Assembly (NCBI GenBank): GCA_963989385.1
Contig: OZ022512.1
Span: 24,077,899 to 24,141,898 of the forward strand
Direction: 5' to 3'
DNA from: Ctena decussata
Lineage: Eukaryota > Mollusca > Bivalvia > Lucinida > Lucinidae
DNA length: 64,000 bases
In this document: piece after piece, positions 1 to 10,000 of the stretch
Position numbering within the stretch: position 1 is the stretch's first letter
Layout of the letters: the number at the start of each line of letters is the position of its first letter
Translations under genes and position numbers: made by a program
Notes under the pieces: model-generated
Databases searched by the model: none
What the model was told of the DNA's origin: nothing
The model's input: only the letters and a program-made list of their open reading frames with translations

Positions 1-31
1 ACACCGAGATTCTGATATGCGTAGATATATA

Positions 32-252
32 TGAGCCGCTACACCACAAAACCAACAATACGGCATATGCGCCTAGCGAAGACTGTGATCAGCCTGGACA
101 TCCGCCCAGTCAGATCAGAATCCTCGCTGTCGGCACGGAGCTAGCTTTAGACCCTTAGCTTTTATATAAGTGCACATCATAGACTCTGATCGGACTGGGC
201 GAAAGTTTGCTGGGCGCACATGCCATTTGTGGCATTGTCGCTTCGCGGCTCA
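32..252. repeat. Foldback MITE, family M230, copy 1
   Basis: Starts TGAGCCGCTACACCACAAAA and ends in the inverse ..GCGGCTCA. The two halves are near inverse complements (CCCAGTC/GACTGGG, CTGATC), so the whole 221 bp can fold into one hairpin. TA dinucleotides flank both ends, as expected of a 2-bp target duplication. Six more copies occur in this window. Confidence 0.85.
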
Positions 253-813
253 TATATTCATTGTTTCTAAAATGAGTCTTTTTATATTCTTTATAAATAT
301 CAAACTGAGTTTTGGACGCTCAAAAACAATAAAATAAACTCAAATAGGTTAAACAGTTTAATGGACTTGTCCATAACCTACATTTGGTTTTATTATTGTT
401 CTTTAATCTCTTGCACTTTTTAGCAGTTTTCTATAGTTTTGCAGACGTTTTTTATTGACTATCAAACATTTTTGTATGTTTATTTTAAACTTGAAGTGTA
501 TTTATCAATAACACCCGTAATTTTAGATGGGCTTTTTATGAAGGTATGTATTTGGAGCGTCACATATGTAATAAAAGCTCATCCGTATATCTTAGGTGAT
601 CAACAGACCTACTTAAGAAACCGTTTCATGGTAATTTAAGAAATTTAGAAGGTTGTCCAGGGACAACTGGTCGAGCCCGCTGTTTGCTATAGTGACCTAT
701 AAGTATATCAAGACTAAGTAACTGCTTCACTCTGAAAAGAAGCCAAACAACATCATGCTTAGCCAGCATATTTCTTCTTTTTTTTTTCAAATTTTCACAA
801 AGGAAAATAAGTA
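253..813. other. AT-rich stretch, no feature recognised
   Basis: Between the first MITE and the 161-bp tandem array. No splice-bounded coding segment or repeat structure was recognised; short open frames here look like chance. Confidence 0.5.
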
Positions 814-1475
814 GAAGTGATGACCAAGACAAGCTCAATTTATGACAATTACAATATCTGACCTTCAAGAGTGACCTTGACCTACCCAAACATGTTTGTC
901 ACTTGACACTTCCACTCATCAAGAAGAACAATTGTGCCAAATTATTTTGAAATCCATGCATAAATGTAGAAGTAATGGCTCGGTCAAGCTCGATTTATGA
1001 TCATTTTACCATTTGACCTTCAAGTGTGACCTTGACTTTGGACCTACTTGAACAAATATTCTAAATGGCACTTTTACTCATCAAGGAGAACAATTGTGCC
1101 AATTATTTTGAAATCCATTCGTAAATGTTGAAGTTATGGCTCGGACAAGCTCAAATTATGGCCATTTTATTATTTGACCTTCAAGTGAGACCTTGACCTT
1201 GGACCTACCTGAACAAATGTTCCACATGACACTTTTACTCATCAAGGAGAACAATTGTGCCAAATTATTTTGAAATCCATCCACAAATGTAGAAGTAATG
1301 GCTCGGACCAGCTCAATTTATGGCCATTTTATCATTTGACCTTCAAGTTTGACCTTGACATTGGACCTACCTGAACAACTGTTTCAAATGGCACTTCTAC
1401 TCATCAAGGAGAACAATTGTGCCATATTATTTTGAAATCCATCCACAAATGTAGAAGTTATGGCCCGGACAAATC
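814..1475. repeat. 161-bp tandem repeat, about four copies
   Basis: The anchor GAAGT(A/T)ATGGC(T/C)CGGAC begins at 814 (diverged), 969, 1130, 1292 and 1453, giving periods of 155, 161, 162 and 161 bp. Each unit carries GACCTTCAAGTGTGACCTTG and then CATCAAGGAGAACAATTGTG. The array ends in a CpG-bearing (ACGC)-rich tail at 1479-1520. Confidence 0.85.
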
Positions 1476-1714
1476 CGGGCGGACGCACACACGCACTAAC
1501 GCACGCACGCACTTACGCAAGGACATACACCGAACTGAAGTAGTTACAACTATGTCTCGCTCACCGCAAGCGGGCTCGACAAAAACTGTTTGACCAGTGT
1601 TTTCACCACGCCGAAACGATAATCGTTATAACGGATTCATACAATCTGATTATGACAACATTTGGGCCGCAACACAATACGAAACTAGCAAAACGGCATG
1701 AAACATTTAGAAAA

Positions 1715-1949
1715 TGAGCCGCCACACGGTTAAAACCAACAAAGTGGCATGTGCGCCCAGCGAAAATTCATATCAGCCTGGACATTCGCTCAATCTTGTC
1801 AGAGACTTCGCTGTGGGCATGGAGGTAGCGTAGACCCTTTGTGACGCTTTAAACAAACAGGGAAGACTCTGATCAGACAGATGCTCATGATGGTCTGAGT
1901 CTTTGCTGGACGTACATGCCAATTTGATGGTTTACCGTGTCGCGGCTCA
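1715..1949. repeat. Foldback MITE, family M230, copy 2
   Basis: Starts TGAGCCGCCACACGGTTAAA and ends GTGTCGCGGCTCA. It is more diverged than the other copies, but the internal TCAGCCTGGACATTCGC and GACTCTGATCAGAC blocks are retained. Confidence 0.8.
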
Positions 1950-3127
1950 TTTTCTGCATGTTTTAGGGTCCATTTTCTTATATGATTCAGCTTTACTACA
2001 AGGAGGCGATTTTGAAATCCAGAAGACCGGTGCCAGTAACAGAGACAGACGACAAATATTACATAACCCGCATAATACCAGTACATGTAAACCACTAATA
2101 CAAGTAAGTATGTCTTACTGCGAGCGTTAAGTGCGAGTTTGATCATTATATAATCTGATTTAGTCGATGTTCCTTGTATCGCTTGTGACACTCATAGTAA
2201 ATCAATAGCCAATCAAAAACGTCGAAAAATACTGGTTCTTTGTTTTTAAGGAGTTGCCAATCGCGGAAAACCAGTCATAACCTCGGTTCAGGCAGCTTGA
2301 TTCTGTGGTTTGTCTAATCATCAAACCAGGCCCGAGGTAATAAAACTGTTTTCAAGCTCAACTCAGCTGAGAGTGAAATTTTACCTGCTTATAATTGCAA
2401 ATTACTGATAAGTACAGCTGTTTTCTTGCTCCGTTTAGCTGAATATGAAATTTCCTCTGCTTATGAATATGAAGATGCCAACATCAAGTTAGTGTCCAGT
2501 ATAAGGGAGGCAATTCTTGCGGGGTTAATTACATATTAATAGCTCTTCATTGGAGGTTTTAACCAACTTCCTGTTATGGCGCAATGTGCTTATGAACTTT
2601 GACCCTCGCGCCCACCCTTAGACTGGTATCTTAATATTTGAATTAATGTTGAGGGGCTTGTTTATTGATGGAAAATCATTTATTTTATGTTTAAAGTGGA
2701 AATTTGAGTAGTTCATATTTATCAGCAGAGAAAATCCATGCTCAGCTGAGTTTAGCACGAAAATAGTTTTGTAACATCGGGGCCAGAGTACGCTCGATCA
2801 AATTTGGTAAAACCACAGTTAAACCGCGGATGATTATCGACCTCGCACTAAATAATAGACCTACTATAGATTCCGAAGTACTTAGGGTAGACTGGTACGC
2901 TTTCAGGAGAAGTTACTTCGCTATTTTATTGTTTGCCTGCCTTCTTCTATGGGGAATATTTGCTGCCCTAGAAGCAAATTCATTTCTTTAAGAGTAAATC
3001 CCAGTTTAGAAAGGTTGATGTTGTTCAGGGAAGCAAACACGAGGTCATAAAAAGTGTTTCCGTTAATAACAAAGAAAGATTCGAAAGTAATCAGATGAAT
3101 AATCATGGAGCGTTCCAACCACCTTTT
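1950..3127. other. Non-coding stretch with a weak inverted repeat
   Basis: No gene seen. A segment near 2325-2400 (AAACTGTTTTCAAGC then CAACTCAGCTGAGAG) recurs in inverse, diverged form near 2735-2795 (CTCAGCTGAGTTTAGC then AAATAGTTTTG). This suggests an old roughly 470-bp foldback element. Confidence 0.35.
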
Positions 3128-3139
3128 AACTTCACAAAC

Positions 3140-3420
3140 GCCGGGCCGGGTAGCGCAATCGGTAGGGCACCTGACTCGTAAGTCAGAGGTCCTGGGTTCG
3201 AATCCCGGTCTGGCCACATACTTTCGTTTCTCCTTCCGCTGATTCAAGAAGGGCAGTTGTCAGTTACTGGCGAAAGTATGTGCACTTAGTACTGGTTAAC
3301 CGCTTAGGAGGTCTAAGCCTGCCCAGGAATAGTGTGGTTAGGTTAACTGACCGTCCCGACATGACCATAGTTGTTTACCGTGGACGTTAAGCATCAAATC
3401 AACCAACCAACTAACCAACC
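3140..3420 (+). mobile_element. tRNA-derived SINE with perfect target-site duplication
   Basis: The 5' head is tRNA-like: GGGCCGGGTAGCGCAATCGG (A box region), an anticodon-arm-like CTGACTCGTAAGTCAG, and the B box GGGTTCGAATCCCGG. The anticodon loop is one base short, so this is not a functional tRNA. A non-tRNA core and an (AACC)-type tail follow. The element is bracketed by identical 12-bp copies of AACTTCACAAAC at 3128-3139 and 3421-3432, a retrotransposition signature. It resembles mollusc SINEs from memory; the family name needs a search. Confidence 0.88.
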
Positions 3421-3432
3421 AACTTCACAAAC

Positions 3433-4589
3433 TCGTTAGTACCAAAATATGAGATCGGATCTTCCTTGCACACACAGCGGTGAGAGACCTAATGTTTAAG
3501 AGTCAGCGTTCTAATTCATAAGGCCACGGAGGCCAGTCAAAGTGTTGCTGATATTATCATTATTTTCAACTTTTATCTAAAACAAATTGATTTTCATAAT
3601 ACTTGGCAATAAAATTTAAATCTTAAAGGTTGTTCAAGATCGATGTTTGAACAGACCGAAAGTGGAAAACACATTGGACTAATGTCAATAAGAACAAACG
3701 GCATTAGCCTTTTTGTTACCGCCTTGTTTCTATTTCTTGACACGGTTTTTCGTCGGAAATTAAATGTAGTAAGATTTAATGCTTTACCTAAAATTACTAC
3801 AATAAGTTTACTCAGAGACAAAAATAAATATACGCTTCATCACCAATCAGTCGTGACCCTCGTGTACATGCATTTTATCAAAGACAAGTAAATTAATATT
3901 CTCTACCACGCAGAACACCCCAGTTGTTAACGGTTTATGGCCCTTTAATGTCATTACCTATGTGAGATGGGGTATTTCTTTTGTGTCACTGGACTGTTGC
4001 ATAATAGGATTATGACACCCAATAAACAAGAATATTTGCCTTAAAGCCAATTTGAAACCATGTCAGCGGCCAGCCTGTAACGATTTCTGTCTGTTTTAGA
4101 AGAATAGCCAACATTGAAATACTGATTTGCGGAAAAGTCTTATTGACCAATATAGTGCAGCTGAAAATTGGCTAAATTTACATGTACCAAAAGTGCCGCT
4201 AGTAAAGCATTTACTACATTACATTCTTGTAATTTGAGTAAAAAAATATCAAGCAGTGGGTAGTTAAAATTAAGATACAAAAGGGCGTATAAAAAGAGTA
4301 TACCTTTTATACCATTGGGTGTATGATTTCTGTCAGCCCCTAAGAGCCTTGCCATTCAGTCAACATAAAAACCCACGAAAATCTCAAATACAGATTACCA
4401 TATGACGTCGATGTTATTTAGTGGATAACGTCTTGTAATATAAATCGTATGACCAGACGTGTAACAACACTTTGGAGCGTACACGTAACGTCATTGACAA
4501 CGTTCATGTCAACAATGCGTTTTTCCTATTGAACTAATGTTCAGTTTGAAGGCGTTAAAATCCTATTTTAAAGGATCATATGATAAACA
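3433..4589. other. No gene recognised; one dispersed repeat fragment
   Basis: Around 3964-4022 the sequence GAGATGGGGTATTTCTT, then TGTTGCATAATAGGAT and ATGACACCC, recurs with changes at about 39234-39303. It is probably a dispersed repeat. Nothing else is supported. Confidence 0.4.
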
Positions 4590-4685
4590 GAATCTTACAC
4601 TCGTGGTCATTTCATATGATATCTATGAAACTCGCCGAAGGTTCGTTTCATAAATTTCATATGAAATGACCACGGGTGTAAGATC
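4590..4685. repeat. Short perfect-arm hairpin element
   Basis: Arms of about 40 nt: AATCTTACACTCGTGGTCAT followed by TTCATATGA, and the inverse TTTCATATGAAATGACCACG followed by GGTGTAAGAT. The arms are nearly identical around a short GC-rich loop (CTCGCCGAAGG). This is a small MITE or a structured hairpin. Confidence 0.75.
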
Positions 4686-4813
4686 CTCTATTTAATCGTC
4701 AAGTTTGCTGCGCGTGGAAACGGCACCAAGTCGACTTCACGTACATATGTAGTCCCGCTAGTCAAGCGTTTCAGCTAGTAATTTAACTATATCTCATTCG
4801 TGTTTTCTTTTAG

Positions 4814-4841
4814 CAAAAATAAATCATGCAAAATGTCAGAC
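4814..4841 (+). CDS. Possible small upstream exon of the PLXDC gene
   Basis: A 28-nt stretch sits between a pyrimidine-rich acceptor (ttcttttag) and a good donor (gtgagtaaat). Read with one leading base that completes a codon, it gives KNKSCKMSD and ends in phase 0, as the exon at 5867 requires. The reading would join as MSD|DNETYYS. It is short enough to be chance, and no upstream partner exon was found in 1-4813. Confidence 0.3.
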
Positions 4842-4919
4842 GTGAGTAAATATGGGCATTTAAAAAGTGTATACTTTCTTTTTCCTCTGAGTACAAATTT
4901 AAGATTGAAAGGTATAATT

Positions 4920-5154
4920 TGAGCCGCGACACGACAAAACCAACAATGTGGTTGTGCGCCCAGCGCAGATTCAGATCAGCCTGGGCATCCGCCCAGTCTG
5001 ATCAGAGCCTTCGCTGTCCGCATGAAGGTAGCTTAGACCCTTAGCTACCGTTTAAGCGCTTAGCAAAGAATCTGGCCAATTTGTCGGATGCCCAGGCTGA
5101 TCTGAGTCTGCAGGGTGCACAACCACATTGTTGGTTTTCTCGTGTCACGGCTCA
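4920..5154. repeat. Foldback MITE, family M230, copy 3
   Basis: Starts TGAGCCGCGACACGACAAAA and ends TCGTGTCACGGCTCA, with TT on both sides. Close to the family consensus, including the central GAAGGTAGCTTAGACCC block. Confidence 0.88.
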
Positions 5155-5695
5155 TTTGTCTTTTAATCATATTCGTTTCTTATTATCTACGTTTTTGGTA
5201 AATGGATACAATTTCAGGAGAAGCTGCTCTAAATTTTCATTTATGTCTCCATTTGCAATGGGGGTCACTTTATATGGAAAAGAATGCGCTCCCTAAGAGA
5301 AAATCCGTCTCTCTTAGAGTAGACTCCGTTATTGAGGGCTATGTCATTAAGGGAACAAAACAGTTAGAAAACATGTTCCCATTGGTATAACATGTTGAGC
5401 GAACAAGAAATTATACCCATTATCCCTAAAGAGTTTGTCATAACAATACATTAACCGTCTTGTTCACAATTGTTGTTTAATAGCCGTAGCCAAAGTTACA
5501 AATAGTAAACTTCATTCGAATGCTTTGATGGCATCTCCATGTACTCATTCGCCCATAACGTTACACACAGTCACGTCATGATGATCAACAGCCTGCCATC
5601 GACTGATAAAGTCAGTTGGTCAATAAAGTTTCGCTTATGCGCCAAGCGCAAATACTACAGCATGCGTGCTTGTAAGCGTGCGTGCGTGCACGTGG

Positions 5696-5696
<1 letters not shown>

Positions 5697-5744
<48 letters not shown>
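5697..5744. repeat. (TG)n microsatellite
   Basis: About 23 uninterrupted TG dinucleotides in the region upstream of the exon at 5867. Confidence 0.95.
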
Positions 5745-5745
<1 letters not shown>

Positions 5746-5866
5746 TCCTCACTGACAGCTTGGGTTAAATACTGTGCCTTGGCCGTTCAAGGTGACACGT
5801 AACCGTTCTTTACTGTAGTGACCGCTTAGAAAAAAACGCAAATGCTTGCTTCTGTTTTGTTTTTAG

Positions 5867-5977
5867 GACAATGAGACGTATTACTCGATGGAAGTTATTA
5901 AAGATGCAGTTCATGATTATTGGATAGAGATTATAGGGAAAGGAAAGCAGTTGAATAACGACACTGGAATTTATCCT
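5867..5977 (+). CDS. PLXDC exon: N-terminal extracellular segment
   Basis: 111 nt, phase 0 to 0, 37 codons, flanked by tgtttttag and gtaagt. Encodes DNETYYSMEVIKDAVHDYW followed by IEIIGKGKQLNNDTGIYP. This aligns with the D-x-x-YY ... LW-V-x-I segment just before the F-P-F-Y-G motif in PLXDC proteins. Two N-glycosylation sequons (NET, NDT) fit an extracellular location. Confidence 0.85.
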
Positions 5978-6985
5978 GTAAGTTGGACCAATATGACATA
6001 TAACGTTGAACTAAGTTTGTACTAAACCCAAACCAACGTTCTGACGTTGTTTGCCAGTCAGGGAATTGTTGCGTGTGAAAGGGTATCTGAATCACGCAGA
6101 CAGTAAGAAAAGGTTCACAATTACAGCATGCCTTAAACTTACGGTTGTTCTTAAATATAAGGTCGATAATATCTATGTGCAAATAAATTTTTCAACACAG
6201 TTCATATTTATTTTTCTTTCTTTCTTCCTTACAATTCAATGAACAGTGTTTAATGGATCGCGCAAAACCTGTGATCATTCAAATATGAATTAAACATAAA
6301 TTGCGATTTTGTGACGCAAAGTTGTGAGCTCTTACCAGTTGACCAATAGAAATATAAGTACAATACAATACCGGAAAACAGGGCCCTGCTAAAGCCATTG
6401 CTGGAAGAGTGAGCGACAATGGACATTAATAACATGCCAGGAACAAACTGGATGGAACCATCTTTCATCTTTTTTTTTTTTTTTTTTTTTTGTTCTTCTT
6501 TTCGATCCGTTGGCGTTTACATGCTTTCAAACGATTTATTTTGATTTGTTCGTCAGGATGTATTTTTTTCTAAATCTGCACTGACTTCCATTTTCCATAT
6601 GCTCTGTATCCCTTTATAGCAATTAATTTCTTTGTGTTGAAAATTCAGTTTCAGTGTAGGCGGAGACATATCCAAATGTCTGGGATAATAACACAATATA
6701 TTCAGTTTACTATCTACCCACACAACGACAAATTGTCTCAGAAATAACATTTTCTTGTGTTTTAGAGAGTGGATCTACCATTCAGCTTTCCGTTTTATGG
6801 CCAACCAGTTAACCATGTGTTCCCATCTACGTTAGGTGAGTGAATGATCCGGCATTTTGCATTTTTCTTTATTTCTTTCTTTCTTTCTCACTGATCATAT
6901 ATCCCCTGTCAGTAAACGCTGCATTTAATTGGCTTTTTTGGGCTTAACGGCTAGACAGTATTTCTGTTTATATCGAGTCGTCTCC

Positions 6986-7028
<43 letters not shown>

Positions 7029-10000
7029 AGGAGATATAAAGGCTAGTCTAAAATGCCCATCAATCCCTACCCGTATCTACTGCAAGTATAATAGTCCCTT
7101 GTCCAACTATTATCCAAATTAGGACACTCCGGCACTGACAGTTTACCAGCGACATCGCCGACCATTACCACGCCCAGCGAACGTTACGGGTAAGATAAAT
7201 TGTATAACCAGTATATGCCTGCGTGCTCTAGTCTGAAATCACAGAGATAGCTTAGGAAGTCTGCCTTTCATGAAATTGTTCTCTGAAACAAACCTTGGAC
7301 TCAGACACCAGTAAATTGTTAGTGCGGCTAATAAGGTATTGAAATATTTGAAATTACGAACAACGACGTTACAGCAACCTTGGGAGGGCAGTATTAGGAT
7401 GCGCCGGATATCTTAGAATCCCAGGAAGCATACTCAGTCAGTGCATTATGGGAAGTGTAGATAGTCGAGAAAGAAAAAGACTGTTTAGGTGAGGGGATGA
7501 GGAGGCTTATCTGAATATTTCTGAAAAGTCTTGGGCTGAGTGTCCATGTTTACGCGATTCATTTGCTTTCTCCGCCAAAACCATATGGACTTAGTTACAA
7601 CAGTATTCTATTCATCATATAAACACATACAATCAGGTTTTGGCCACAATCAGATGAAAGCATTCAATAACAAGCTAAATAGCTTATGGACATCGTCTCC
7701 TGTTTAATATGCATTTGTAACAATATCTGAGTACATAGGATTTCCAAACAATACAGACATAAGGAGCGTTTATGATAATATACACAATTGTAATAGGAAA
7801 AGTTTAGATATGAGAACAGCATTAGGTAAGAATTAATCGAAACATATACCTGACATTGTGGACACAGCAATACAAAGACAAAATTTTAACATTTAGAATT
7901 CGAAATGTTTTGAATGTTTTCTTTCATATTTGTGCACGTTTTACTTAAGTAAGTATTTGGGAGGGTTTTTTTCTTTTTTAATATTTTTGTAATGCATGTA
8001 TTCACTTTTGTATCAGACGTCGAAGGTGTGCATATGCGTTTGCGTATTATTTGTGTGTCGACTTAACATGTTAAATAACCAGTACACATCTGCATATTTG
8101 AGTACAGGTGTTGTAAAGTTATTGTATCTATGAGTGTCTACGCAATTATAATTGTAATTCTAGGTCTAATGTCGATGAGTGAGAATCCAGAGGATTCCCA
8201 GCCGCCACACTTTATTGCGCCACTTTTTGCTCAGTTTGTCAACAATACACATGCAGCATTCTACGAGAGCCTTGGTGAGTTGATAAAGTCTTAATATATA
8301 CAAATTAGAATCAACCGTTTCATTTCCTGGTGTTAGCAATTGTTTTGCATTAAAAATTCATTCGCAGCTATCAATAATTGGTCAAGCATTATTCGTACAT
8401 GCAGCATTAGCAGACAAAGAAAATCAGAAATCCTTACAACGTTTGCACACTATACAAAGACAGAATTCACAGATAGATACTGGTGATGACAGGATTGATG
8501 ACAATATTGCAGTTTAGCCAGTCTGGTAATGTTGCAAAAGTACACACCTTGTAAATTAAAACCCGTCTATTTGTTTAAACCAGAAGCTAATATTTTTAAC
8601 GCTACATTCTGTCTTTAAAACCTGCTTATCTTTGAAAATGAAAGCCCATTGGTTTATGCTTGAAATTTGCATTGTCTTTAATAAACCACAACTAAATTAC
8701 TTACTAACCAAAGTAAACATATCTTGAAAAATTGTATGTATGAAAACTATTCTGTTACATAGTTATGTATACGGTTTATTGCATGAAATATGAGCAGTGT
8801 TTTCGTAATCACAGATATTATGACCGTCTGGAATGGGTTTCTAATTCGACTTGGCATAAGCAATTGTACATTGAGATCAGCATGCTAAAACGTATATAAA
8901 TCCCAGTCAGTTTTTACCGTCTGATGGGTACTTTATTTGATTCAGGTACACCCATGTTCAGAAATACAGCCTTATTTTAAAAAAAAATAAATGTCTTGTG
9001 ATAGCTACGGTTATGAATCATACGTGGTTAAGAGCTATTAGATTAGTAGATTAACCTTGCGGTATTCGACTAAGGTATACCCGTGAAAAACTACCAGTAG
9101 AATTACAATAAGATGATGAACGCATAGCATATTAATGTAGCCTTAACTTACGTCCAGATAGTTTTATTCATTTTTTTCTTTCAGGCGATAAATTTGCTGT
9201 AGAGTGGCGAGATGTGCATTTGCATAGCGGTGAGTTCTACTGGTGCATTATGATTTGAGCGACAATGGTAATCATGACTGGTCATCACTTGAGCGCTAAT
9301 GATAACAATGCCTGGTCACTAAATGCGAGCAAATCTTGCAAAATATTTAAATGTCCAGGAATATGGCTCCTTGAAAATTGATCGGTTACTATTAATGAAG
9401 CAGCAAAAGGCAGTTGATTGCATCAATTGATGGCCTTTGGGTTCATATGTCTTCAACAGTGTTTCAGGGATTTAAATCTAAGAGGCAATGCTTGAGATGA
9501 TCAAACGGAAGAACAGATGCGATGGCGAAGACGAGGCTTCACCTTGCCTAGAAGCAAGTTTTTGACCTGTAATTTATGAGTCCAATGCATACACGGTTCA
9601 AAGAAAACTGGACGTTATATTTTATAGAAATCAAAGGTCTGGACCTCTAAATAATTATTGCTAACAGAGTTGTTCAGTTCAGTTCAATTCTCTTATCGAC
9701 GTTACCCAAGTGGCTCAACGGTACGTAACCATAGTTGCACACACTTGGCGCTGTGTGTCCGTCCAATTACCGGGTAGATTTTCTCAACTTTCATTTCTTC
9801 AAGCGTAAAAGAAACGTGACGCACAAATAACACGACGTGCTAAATAATTCTTTTGCTTAAATTAAGTATAGTATAGTAATTTTATCTGTTTCTCAGTATT
9901 ACATCTCTTGTATGTTTCCAGACTCCAGGTACCGTATTTCTTCGATAATAAGATGAGGGTTTTCGCCTTCCAAACAATCCAAGAAAGCTGCTGCCGTCTT

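Noticed and set aside
3142..3218. Functional tRNA-Thr (CGT-like anticodon)
   Set aside because: The anticodon loop is one base short, and the sequence is embedded in a SINE with core, tail and TSD.
2921..3247. Minus-strand 108-codon frame with RPGFEPRTSDLRVRCPTDCA
   Set aside because: The peptide is simply the translated antisense of the SINE tRNA head.
7128..7194. Possible extra PLXDC exon (HSGTDSLPATSPTITTPSER) between acceptor ATTAG and donor GGGTAAG
   Set aside because: It enters in phase 1 but leaves in phase 2, while the next exon needs phase 1. Direct splicing of 6835 to 8164 already reproduces the family spacing.
9690..9790. tRNA-like A box (AGTGGCTCAACGGTACG)
   Set aside because: No matching B box at the right distance.
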